Assembly (NCBI GenBank): GCA_030063045.1
Contig: JAQSEB010000040.1
Span: 62,001-126,000 of the forward strand
From: Pratylenchus scribneri
Taxonomy: Eukaryota > Nematoda > Chromadorea > Rhabditida > Pratylenchidae
Reading direction: 5' to 3'
DNA length: 64,000 bases
Part shown: positions 32,901 to 43,295 of the stretch, piece after piece
Layout: each line of letters begins with the position of its first letter
Position numbering within the stretch: position 1 is the stretch's first letter
Made by a program: the position numbers and the translations under genes
Notes under the pieces: model-generated
The model's input: only the letters and a program-made list of their open reading frames with translations
The model's database searches: none
What the model was told of the DNA's origin: nothing

Positions 32901-35900
32901 TCCCCGCCAGTTCAGCGCCAGCTATATTTGACGAGTCATAACTCAGCAAAGAAGAAACCGTTTGAGCCAATCTTGGTATCATTGAATAGAGCTATTTAAG
33001 CTTTATTAAATGGTATAGAGCAATATGTGAAAAGTTGAATATTCGCTTAATTACAAGCTTCTAAATAGGGAAATGGCGACTATTATCCAGTTTTTCGTCT
33101 TTAAGCCAATTAAATTTCGATTATTCGAAAAAGCTTTAAACATTATTCAATAGATCTTAAATAGCTCTATCCAATGATACCAAGATTGGCTCAAACGGTT
33201 TCTCCTTTGCTGAGTTATGACTCGTCAAAAGTGGCTGGCGATGAAACGGCAGGGATGAACCGGCTCCCTCCCACCTCGAAAACCCCATACTGCATAATTT
33301 TAAAGCAAAAGGGAGAATAAAAGTTTTTGTAAAAATATGTATTTCCTTTTAATAATATTTTTATTTTACCTTTTAGATTCGCTATATTTCGTCAATGCCT
33401 CTGAATATTTTATAAAACTGTTTGGGTAATAAAGAATTAATGTATCCGCTTTGGTTACATTCGCATTCGGATATATTTTTTGCATAATTTTTAACCAATC
33501 AATTTTGCCTTCCATGCCAAAAGTTTTAGTATATTTTCCCAAAGTAGTTTTATATGCATTTTTATTGTCTGTTCCATCGATTTGTACTGAAAATTAGATT
33601 TTTTAATATTTTAAAATATTTTATCAATTTTTGATTGTGATAAATTAATCAGCGGAGATATTTTCTTTCAGGGCAATAAAAAGTAATTTTATGTGCAAAA
33701 TAATATTTGATAATTACATTATTTCAATTGCAATTTAATTTTAAATGGCATTTAGTCAACTACATATTAATGGTTAATTATTTATTTTGGTAACAAAAAC
33801 AATTATGTTGTCAAAAAATTTTAGTGGGAAAATAAATAATATAGCCAAAAATTTAGCCTTATCCTGTCTTACCCATTCAACCAATACCAAAAGCCTAATA
33901 AGAGCCAAATTATATGACCTTAAAAACTGTATTGCCTAATTAATATTTTCAAAGTGTTTTTTTTTACAACTCATTAATTATATGAATTATTTTTTTCCGG
34001 AAAAAACAAATAATAGTTAAATCTGAAAAAAACAATTAATTAATTATTTAATTAAAATATTCCGGAAACACAATAAATAAAATAAATTTTTCTGGAAAAA
34101 AAAATTAAATAAATCCTCTCAAAAAGCATTAAATTAATTAAATAATTAATTCCGATAATAAGCTATTCACATAATCTTCTCCATAGTTAATAATAATTTA
34201 ATCATCAATTCAAATTAACTCAATGAATATTAGTATTATATCAATTTTGCAAAATTCCTCCCATTCACTTACTATTTTCTCGAAGAGTGGTTATTTCCTT
34301 CGCAATTTCCAATAATTTTTTCTGAATTTTCTCATTCTCCTTCTTAGTTAGTCCAGCTTTCCTCCCAGTTATTCCCGTGGATTTCATTGAATTCTGATAA
34401 AGTACAACCGAATCCGGATCCATGACGGAGTCAAGGAATTGAAGGCGGAATTCGTGGCTATCAAACTTTTTCCCAGTTTTTGGATCAGTTTTCTTGGCTG
34501 CAATTCGTTCGATTGAAAAGAATGGATTGAATGGATGTGTTCGTGCAATCCATTCAGTGTTGAATTCCAACATTTCAGGAGTGGAATCTGAAATAAATAT
34601 AATGATTTGTTTCTACGGTTAATATTGAAAATTGGTTATTTCCGGAATTATCCAAATGCTTTATTTTGCTATTAGGGAATCCCAGTTTCTTGATAGTTGA
34701 TACAGATTCGAGAATAGGCTCATTCGATTTGGCATAGTCAATTTAGCTTATGAAATTTCAATTACAGAAGGCCAGTATACGTTTGGTTAGGGTGCCGGAA
34801 ATATAGATAGGAACCTAGCAAAAAATAATTCTGGCCTCAAATTGAAATTTCTTAGACTAAATTGACCATTCTGAAAAGAGTTATAGACCATTCTCGAGTT
34901 TTTAGTTACCTAGAAGCTGAGATTTTCATATTAAAAAAATCAAAATACTTAGACAATTCCGCCAATTTCCAATATTCGCTTCAACATATACACGTGAAAA
35001 ATTTACATTATCTGTTGATTGTTATTTCAGTATTCGTTATTAATTTTCTATTATGAAATTTAAATTTTTGAATATAAATACTATATGTAAAAAATAATTT
35101 CTTCTGTCTTTTATAAATTATTATATATATTTCTAAAATCAGAATAAATTTGTTTTTTTTTTTCTAAATGGAATTTATTTTATTATTCTTTTTAATTTAA
35201 TAATCTCATAAAATTAATTGAATTTTTAAAATTATTTATTTTTAATTAAATTTTTTTTTTGTAAATTTTACTAGTTTCTCTCAAATAATTCAGATTGAAT
35301 TGATTCACAAGCAATTTCTTGAATTCATCATTTTCACTTTTATGTTTAACACATTTATCATAAAATTTGAGCATATTTAACGATGCATCATTCTTTGGAA
35401 ATTTATTCCTCAATTCCGGTTTCGTAAAATGCGCTTAAATTTTAAATGAATTATTAATGGGAAATATTTAATTCTGAAAATGCACAAAAGTCTTTGCTGG
35501 TTACTGTTGAAATTTGCCCTAGACCAGCAAACCTTTACCCAATCGAAAAATCTCGATGAGACGCATTGTTTGATAATGATATTTGGTTTTAATTAGGCTT
35601 GAACTTAAAACAAAAAAAAAAGTTTAAGCGGTTTAACACCTATAATTTTTGGACAAATCCGAAAAATTATATACAATTCGATGCATCTTAATAAGATCTA
35701 TCCAATGTATCAAATGGTTTTGGCTTTTGGGATCTAAGAAAAAATTCTAAACCGTTATAACTTTTGTATATTTTCAGCATTCTTTTCTGCATTTTCAATT
35801 ATTTTTTTTTTTTTGAAAATTAAATAGTAACCATTATTAATTTGTAATTACATTTAATTTTTTTAAATTTTAAATCAGTAATAAAATAAATTTTATTCAT

Positions 35901-38900
35901 TTTTTTTCCTTACATAGCCAGAATTGTTCGATTTGATCCACCAAAATAAAATTATGTACATCCGAATTCGTGTCAAATGTTCGATTCAATTTTGTCATAG
36001 ATTCTTTCAATGTTTTTCCAAAACCTTCACAAACATGATTATAAAAATTATCGCAAGGTTTCAGTTTCTTTTCTTTTGCATATTTGATTGATTTTTCAAG
36101 CGCTGGATAGTGGATTATTCCTTCAAAAAATTTTTTGTTTATTTAATACGATTTCGATTTAAAATTGTGGAATTAAAATGCTCGTTCATTTTTCCATCTA
36201 ATCAATTAGTGAATTTTTGTCTTTAAGTTTATTGGCAAAATTATAGCAAATTCTCTATTAGAAGCCTCTCTATTAGAAACCCAATAACCAATCTCTAAAA
36301 AAATATATACTCTAAAATTTTTTCCCACCTTTTAAGTTTGTTTTCAATGGTACATTTTCTGACTTGTCAAAACTTGTTTTAATTATAAAAGTATGCTATA
36401 AAACATGTTCTGCTGTTTTGTACAAATTTATTCCATAAAAACATATTTAAAGATTTGGTAGGAATAGTATAAATGTTTAGAAAAAATATATCAAATAATG
36501 TTTTGAATCAAAAATAATATATTTTGAATCAAAAAATCATGTTTTGAATCTTAAAATTGTAAAAAAAGTTTAGAATTTGTAAAAACATATTATTGAAAAT
36601 TTTATTGAAATTTTATTTTCATGTCCATTCTCTGAAATTCATAAACCCAGCCTCTATTAGAATTTAGAAGTCTAATAAGCCTAGCTTAGAGAGGCTCTGA
36701 AAATTAAGATTCCAGATTCCATGGGCTTCCAATAGAGGATTACGGTACTGTAATTATATAACTATGGTTGGCATGAATTAATAGAGAAGAATTAATGTAT
36801 TTATATTTAAGAGAAAATGTAAAAAATCTATGACCAAAAAGTAGTACATAAAATAGAGGCCAGAATGGAGAAAATTTTTTGTGTTTTTGGCCAAAATTTT
36901 CTTTATGGAAATTTTTATTTGATTAATCATTTTAATAAAAAAAACCCTACAGAAAAAGCTTAAAGTTTTATTAATAATTAATATCTTCATTCAACGAATA
37001 GGCAATTATTATTGACAACACAAAAATCATGTAGTTATTGTAAAAAACAAACCATTTTTGTCAATTGAATATTCATTCAATTTTATGCCATAATTTGCAT
37101 AATCACTCAATATATCCACATTTTTGTAATCGACCACATCTAAAAATTTCATTAAAAATTTTGCGTTACAATTTTTATTAGGAAATATTTTAATCATTTT
37201 AAAATTTGATTACAATTTTTTGTAGAAAAAAAAGCATTATTATTTATTACAGAAAAAAATTTTTTGTCCTCTAATAATTCAGTAACCGGTTTTAGACCCA
37301 ACAACTTTCTACCATTTTGTAGATCTCATCGAGACGCATTGAATGGTATATAATTTGTCATGGTTTGGCCAAAATTAAAGGTTTTTAAACCTTTTAAACT
37401 ATTTTTCCAGTTTTGGTTTTTAAACTTTTTAGTTTTAGACCAAACCAAGACATTTTATTTTATAAATCAATCGAAGCGTTTTGATGAGATCTACAAAACG
37501 GTATAAAGTTTATGGAATCTAAAAGCGGTTATTGATTTATTAGAAGTCAAAAATTTTTTTTTCAGCAAAAAAAATATTTTACTTAAATTTTTAATGAAAT
37601 TAAAATTTCCAGATTAAATGGCTTTCTATTATGAATTTTAAGATGTAAACTTTTATCTCCTATTTGGAAATTTGTTTTATTACTGGCATATATTTTTAAT
37701 AACTTGAAAAAATCATATTATACTATTTCCTCCCCTATTCCATTAAATGAAATGAGAATTGAAAAATTCACTGCGTTGAAGTAATTTCCTTCGGCCAATA
37801 CCAGCGTCAGCTCCATTTGCAGTTTTGTTGTCTTTTTCCAATTCATCAATATCATTTTTGGTTATTTTCATAATTTTATGACAACTTTTTTCCGGCACAT
37901 CATTTTGTAAATTAATGTCTTGAATAAGAATAAATTTAATAATTTAATTAGAAAATTATAAAAATAATGGGATAAACCATGAATTTTTTCTTAAATTTAG
38001 GTCATTAATAGAGAATTTATTTAAATAGTAAATAAAAATATGATCAATTTATTGCATTGATATGGGTCTACCAAAATTGATGTAGATTGGTGTTATTAAA
38101 ATTAAAATAATACACTATATAGAACAATACCCAACACTTAAAACTATGTTGGCAATAAATAAGCTCTAACGTTAAACTTAATTTTTTATTTTTCTGTTTC
38201 TCTGGTTAAAAATAGTGTAGTTTATTCTGTTTTAATGATAGATTTATAGGTCCGAGATTTTCCAATTCAAACTGAACCTATTCTTGAGCTGAACAGAATT
38301 TTCAAGTCGTTCTTGATCTGGATCTTGAGCTCCCGATCAAGATCGACAATGAGCTCAAGCTTTTTTTTAATCTCATAAAAGAAAAATTGTGGATTCTTTA
38401 ATTAGACCTGGGCCTGGGCCTGAGCTGGCCCCTGAATTTTACATTTGATCTCATTGCTTATTGTATAAATTCGAGATGCTTCATTGATAATAATGGTTTT
38501 TTCCAAAAGTTTCAAAAAAGCTCTTTTATATTTTTTAAATTACCCATTGAATATTTAATTATGAACCTCTTTGACAACTGCTGGACACATTGAAATCATC
38601 CAATTCAATCAGTTTTTCCGGATCATTTTCCATGCTGGCAACAAATTTATATTCTTCATCGGACATGTCCATTTCCACTTTTGTTGAACATTTCCAAACA
38701 AAATCCTCTAGCATTTTTCGATGCTTCGATCCCATTGGAGTGCATTCCACTTGAAGTTGTTTCAAATCCGCTTGCGAATATTTCATCGATGGCGGAACAT
38801 TTTTGCTCCCACCGTGAAATGGCATATTATATTCAACTGGGGAGAGGAATTTGAAAATTAGATGAAAGAATTTTATTCACAGAACAATGTTAAATATGTG

Positions 38901-40738
38901 CATATATATATTATGTTGCTGCGAAAATTGATATGCGAAACAACTGCTGTACACACTGGTATTAGGGGTACTATACTAATGTGTTAATGGGGGAAAGGGG
39001 AGGGAGCATCCAAAAATGCATTATTTTGTCCCCTCCCCAGGAATAACCTTAAACCGAATTCTACATTTATAAACCTTATATTACTTATGATTATCGGATA
39101 GAATGCTCGAGATCTCGGCAGAGACCCTCGATCTATTCTCGGTCCCGAGTCTCGGACTCGGCCAAGATCCGCCGGTATCAGTCCGATCTCTACCAGAAAT
39201 ATTTCGGGAATTCAGGAGTGCGATGGAAAATTTTTAATTCATAATAAAATTTTTCTTCATATAATTTTTTAAAAAATTTATATCTTTTCAATTGTTGACA
39301 AATGACAATTTTTTAATCTTTTTTTTATCCCAAAATTAAAAAAAAAAACATCTAATAATAGCAATTTCTACAAAAATTGCATCCATCGGAATTCCAGACA
39401 GAGACACTCAAAATTTCTGACCCCGGGAATTTCATACTCCGATTGCGAATTCCGGAGTATGGAATATCAGTGCTTTTCATGAGTTCGAATTTCGTATGCC
39501 ATCAATACAAATTTTCTTCCTTCTATAACCTGGAAATTTACCAGAGAACAAAAAATTCTCGCGCACGCATTCATTCTCCTCTATTTTGGTGGGAGAGAAA
39601 GGCCCCATGAATTTTGGAGAGGTATTTGGCCGAATTCTATCCATGGCTTTGGGAAAATGCTGGCATAATTGAAAGTGACGTTATCTAACCCCAAAAGGGG
39701 CATTAGAGGCTTCTCACAATTATTAATAATAATTAATTTTCACAATTTCAGAATTTTCTGAAATAAAAACAATAACTAACCTTGTTGCTGATGAGTCGGC
39801 ATCAAAGCTAAGAAAACGGGTTGAAGATACGACATAATTGTCAAATAGAACACAATGACAGCGCCAACCTTGCTTATGACACTATAGTTTTGCTCTTTTT
39901 GGACTTTGCCTTTTTTTCCTCGTTTTTGTTTTGATTTTAATGCTTGCTGATTTTCACTGGTAGCTCTTTTGACTCTTTCTAATAAGTCATTTTCGTTCTC
40001 ACTTATGATTAGCTCTTCTAAAAGTATAAATATAAAAATTTAGGTAATAAAAAATTAACTTTATATATATATTAATTTTCTATAAGGCCCTCTGGCCTCT
40101 GCAAAAAGGTATTTGATAAAGGATTAAAAAGGGCTGATTGCATAGGGGAAATAATAAAATATCCTCTAATGAGCCAGAGGACTGATATTAGGAATATTGT
40201 CTAGTATATTACCACTATTCTAGAGGCTTTTTTCGTAAATTCTTCAGAGGTTAAAAACCAGATATTAGACTTCTACATTACAAATTATTAAAGTTTTAAA
40301 ATGAGTTGAAGGCATAGTGGAAATAATATTAAATTCTCTATTGAGCCAGGGAAATGATAAAAGGAATTTTGCCATATATCTTATTAGTAAATTTGTTAGA
40401 AAGAATCAATGAAATGCCTGAAAACGAATATTAGCTACATTACAATTTACTAATTTATCAAATACATATAAAAATACGTTTATTATCCAAAATTCTGGCT
40501 GAATTATTTTTGTCATATAAATTTTCAATTTCATTTTCATTAATTAGGATATTTTGTTCATTTTGTTGATCACCGGTGCCGATTTGAACGGTATTGGCAC
40601 AGTTTTCATTGAGAATAACTAAAAATTAAATAAATATAAAATAAGGAATAAAAAATACATCAATTACAGAAAAATATCATTTTTCTTTAAAAGTTTTAAA
40701 AAATTACCTCCTACAAAGAGCAATAATAGAAATTTCAT
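26951..40738 (-). CDS. M13 family (neprilysin-like) zinc metallopeptidase, 16 exons
   Basis: Gene order: 40708-40738, 40478-40618, 39781-40017, 38567-38836, 37772-37918, 37053-37139, 35914-36120, 35272-35433, 34273-34587, 33370-33586, 32140-32321, 31016-31187, 30297-30471, 29490-29705, 28270-28458, 26951-27139. All phases agree, giving 978 residues. The M13 fold starts in exon 7 (PCDNFYNHVCEGF). Exon 14 has the zinc motif HEQAH (HExxH); exon 15 has EDTADEVG (family ENxADxxG, third zinc ligand and Asp); exon 16 has SHSPAPMR (catalytic His and substrate-binding Arg) and a near-C-terminal Cys. The catalytic residues are therefore present, and it should cleave peptides outside the cell or in the secretory path. 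Unusual: about 300 residues precede the M13 domain, with a short hydrophobic start (MKFLLLLFVGG), a KKGK-rich region, and a membrane-like segment in exon 3 (VGAVIVFYLTIMSYL). The first six exons are the least certain. Confidence 0.85.
27735..27930. repeat. Inverted-repeat element, GGCGGCAAAACTG family, copy 2
   Basis: In M13 intron 15. Left arm GGCGGCAAAACTGAAATTCA, CGCCGAAGAAGCAGAG; right arm GAAAATAGTGTGTTAATTTC, AGTTTTCCCGCCGACATAT. Same family as 26,150-26,375. Confidence 0.68.
28951..29051. repeat. Short inverted-repeat element with ACCGTATAAT ends
   Basis: In M13 intron 14. Starts ACCGTATAATCTCTTTTAAT and ends ATTAAAATAGGTTATACGGT, with AATTCCCCA repeated inside. A compact relative of 26,532-26,866. 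Confidence 0.6.
31413..31616. mobile_element. 204-bp MITE with GGTACT ends, purine-rich arms
   Basis: In M13 intron 11. Ends GGTACTAATGCAG and CTGCATTAGTACC, then TTGGCCCCTACG and CGTAGGGGCCAA; 8-bp duplication GAATAATT at 31,405-31,412 and 31,617-31,624. One arm is GATGAAGA-rich and the other TCATCTTC-rich, so the element folds. Same end sequence and size as 24,232-24,437. Confidence 0.87.
32876..33291. repeat. Foldback element in M13 intron 10
   Basis: Left arm GACGAGTCATAACTCAGCAA, AACCGTTTGAGCCAATCTTG, GTATCATTGAATAGAGCTAT; the right arm carries the reverse complement of each with few changes. Arms of about 150-190 bp around an AT-rich middle. No ORF. Confidence 0.75.
35515..35760. repeat. 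Diverged palindromic element, GATCTCATCAAGACGCATCG family
   Basis: In M13 intron 7. Has ATCTCGATGAGACGCATTG and, inverted, CGATGCATCTTAATAAGATC around a GTTTAAGCGGTTTAAC centre, as in the better copies. Decayed. Confidence 0.5.
37271..37549. repeat. Palindromic element, GATCTCATCAAGACGCATCG family, copy 2
   Basis: In M13 intron 5. CATTTTGTAGATCTCATCGA and, inverted, GATGAGATCTACAAAACGGT, with the TTTTAGACC/GGAATCTAAAA outer arms. Confidence 0.7.
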
Positions 40739-40848
40739 TTTTTTTTGTAATTTATCGACGGATTTTGTAAAGAAGATTTGTTTTGTTTGAATGAAGGATT
40801 TATGATGGAATTTGCCTATCCTGAACTTCTTTATATAATAGGCCTATT

Positions 40849-41070
40849 TTAAGAAGAAGAGAAAGGAAGACAAGAGGTTGGCATATTCTCGCCCAATCCC
40901 AATAAAAAAAATTCGCGCAGAAAAAACAAAATACGGAGCTGCAGGGGGGATAGGGAAAATAAGGGGTAGGGGGGAGGCATAGAGAGGAAATTGAAGGGTT
41001 CGATTTTAGATCCCACAACCACAACAGTGCCTAAAATAAAAACAACACAGAAAATTGCTGCTAGCTTCAT
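40849..41070 (-). CDS. Possible small secreted protein, orphan signal-peptide ORF
   Basis: ATG at 41,070 opens MKLAAIFCVVFILGTVVVVG, a convincing signal peptide, followed by SKIEPFNF and a Pro/Leu/Phe-rich stretch to a stop near 40,851. It lies 110 bases upstream of the M13 start on the same strand. Sequence around it is duplicated at 41,660-41,860 without the ATG. It may be a small gene, a first exon whose partner I cannot find, or a relic. Confidence 0.3.
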   Translation of the reverse strand: MKLAAIFCVVFILGTVVVVGSKIEPFNFLSMPPPYPLFSLSPLQLRILFFLREFFLLGLGENMPTSCLPFSSS

Positions 41071-41200
41071 TCGATATCCATCCAAGAGCTCAGAAAAGGG
41101 GCCAATTTCCCCTGATTAAAAATCTCAAACTATAATAAACGCCCGCTCCATCGCTTGCTGTCTGCACGATAAGCGCGCGAATGCCAACCTTTTGCGCAAT
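40985..41200. repeat. Direct repeat A, copy 1
   Basis: ATTGAAGGGTTCGATTTTxG, GGGGCCAATTTCCC, AATCTCAAACTATAATAAAC, GCTCCA.CGCTTGCTGTCTG and GCGCGAATGCCA recur in the same order at 41,658-41,865. The TATAATAAA and GC-rich blocks suggest a duplicated 5' region. Confidence 0.6.
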
Positions 41201-41657
41201 TTCTCCTAATATGTTCACGTGCATTCTCTCTCAGTCCGCAGCACCGGGCAGAATTCGGGATGCGGACAACTGGGTGACCTCCCAACTGGGAGAAGTCGGT
41301 TGTAACTAACTAAGGGCTAAACCGATTTTAATGTTTTTTATATCAAATTCACGAGCGCACTTCTGGATATGGATTGATATAAAATTTATATGAATTGGTA
41401 AAGATTTTTTGGATTTGTGTTCGAAAAACTCTTTTGCAAATTTATATTATTAGTCTTATTTAATGTTTTTTATGGTACAACTCTGCTATTTCTGAACCAA
41501 ACCAAATAAATTATATATCAATTGATAGCCAGAAGTGCGCTCTTTAATTTGATACCAACATTAATATCTGTTCAGAACTTAATGAGCTACAACTGTCGTC
41601 GTCCAATTGTAATGTATCGACACTTAGTGGATCGGTATTGGATAGATATAGGTACAG

Positions 41658-41865
41658 AGAGTAAATTGAAGGGTTCGATTTTGGATCCCGAAACACTGCC
41701 CAAAAATGCCGTTAAATCCAAACGAAATCCATCAGAAGGCCTTAGAAAAAGGGGCCAATTTCCCATGTTGATTTAAAATCTCAAACTATAATAAACGCTC
41801 GCTCCACTGCTTGCTGTGCGCGCGGTGCGCGCGAATGCCACCCTTTTACGCACCCAATTTTTTCA
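41658..41865. repeat. Direct repeat A, copy 2
   Basis: Second copy of the segment at 40,985-41,200, with extra CGCGCGGTGCGCGCG. The signal-peptide start codon of copy 1 is not preserved. The plus-strand ORF 41,522-41,776 across it is likely incidental. Confidence 0.6.
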
Positions 41866-41958
41866 TTTGCCTTTTAGCTGCCAGCAGCTCTGCAGGTGGC
41901 ACTTCTAAATTCTTCATAATAAGAAATATTCAATAACAACAACATTTTCCCCTAAAGA

Positions 41959-42574
41959 CAAACGTGCAGAAGTGTGGTCCCTCCGGGTTTTGAATTTAAA
42001 AATAAGGGAAACAATTTTTTATAGGTAATTTGATGCGCTGAACACGAATCTGAGCTCGGATTTTTTATATCTTGTCATCTTGGTAAGATAATGCCAACTC
42101 TTACCAAGAAAAAGCATAGGGGGGACCAAGGACGTTTTTGGTGAAAATTTTTACATAGCCAAATAATAGCTCATTTAACGCGGCTCGTCGAGCTGAATCC
42201 ATTGGTACCATTTGTAATGAATAATATTGCAATGTAGGTAAGTTATGACCAAAAGAATGATTGGTCTTGGTAAGGTATTTGGACATCTATCTTGCTTAAC
42301 ATGCAATATTATTCATTACAAATGGTACCAATGGATTCAGATCGACGAGCCGCGTTAAATGAGCTATTATTTGGCTATGTAAAAATTTTCACCAAAAATG
42401 CTCTTGGTCCCCCCTATGCTTTTTCTTGGTAAGAGTTGGCATTATCTTACCAAGATGACAAGATATAAAAAATCCGAGCTCAGATTCGTGTTCAGCGCAT
42501 CAGATTACCTATAAAAAATTGTTTCCCTTATTTTTAAATTCAAAACCCGGAGGGACCACACTTCTGCACGTTTG
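41959..42574. repeat. 616-bp near-perfect palindrome
   Basis: Left arm from CAAACGTGCAGAAGTGTGGT to about 42,231 and right arm from about 42,303 to CCACACTTCTGCACGTTTG are reverse complements with only scattered differences, around a loop of about 70 bases. Inside are GGGGGGACCAAGGACG and TTGGTACCATTTGTAATGA. Non-autonomous foldback element. ORFs in it are mirror images and not genes. No target duplication found. Confidence 0.82.
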
Positions 42575-43295
42575 CCCCCCTAAAATTTAAAAGAAAAGTT
42601 TAGGCTTTCGACATCAAAGCTTTTATTTGTATTTTAGACATTTCAGCATAGTTTCCTTCCAATTTGAAAAAGCGCATTTCATTTAAGAAAAGTAGCGACG
42701 GCATTCCCTTCCAGTAAGGAAAAGGAGGTGGACTTCGCGCGCGAGATGATTTCTCTTTCTCTGGCGAATATTTTTATTGGATGTTGGAGAGTAAAGAATT
42801 GCAATTTTGCTGCTGGCATTTGTGCAATAATTGGCCTCTTGAATTTGGCCAAAAATGAATTAGGAGGCCATTTCCATCAATTTGAATTCGTCGTCAATTT
42901 TTAAAGTTTGAAGTAGAATAGGACAGATTCGATATTTTCCTCAATAAAACCGAGAAACCGAAACTGGAAACTTTTAAAAACCAAAAGCCGGGTTTTCAAT
43001 TCGACACGTTCAAAAAACCGACTTTTTCCTACTCTAGTTGAAATGTCTAAAATCAGCTTCTGATGGATAATAAATTCTGTGTCATATTTCGGTAAATAAT
43101 GATAAAATAATAATAATTTAACTATTTTAGCATTTTTTACATAATAGGCAAATAAAAATATTAATATTATAAAAATGAGCAATTTACATTCCAAATAAAT
43201 AAATAAAAATTAATACAAAATTATTACAATAAAATCATCCAATAAATTATGGTATGGCAGAATAATTAATGTTTAGAAATTCTTTTTCCAAACAT
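42575..43295. other. Intergenic 3' of the ground-like gene
   Basis: AT-rich. Around 42,905-43,040 lies an AAACCGAGAAACCGAAACTG-type repeat of the CGGTTTT family, also seen near 43.8, 50.05, 56.9 and 63.15 kb. No gene seen. Confidence 0.4.
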
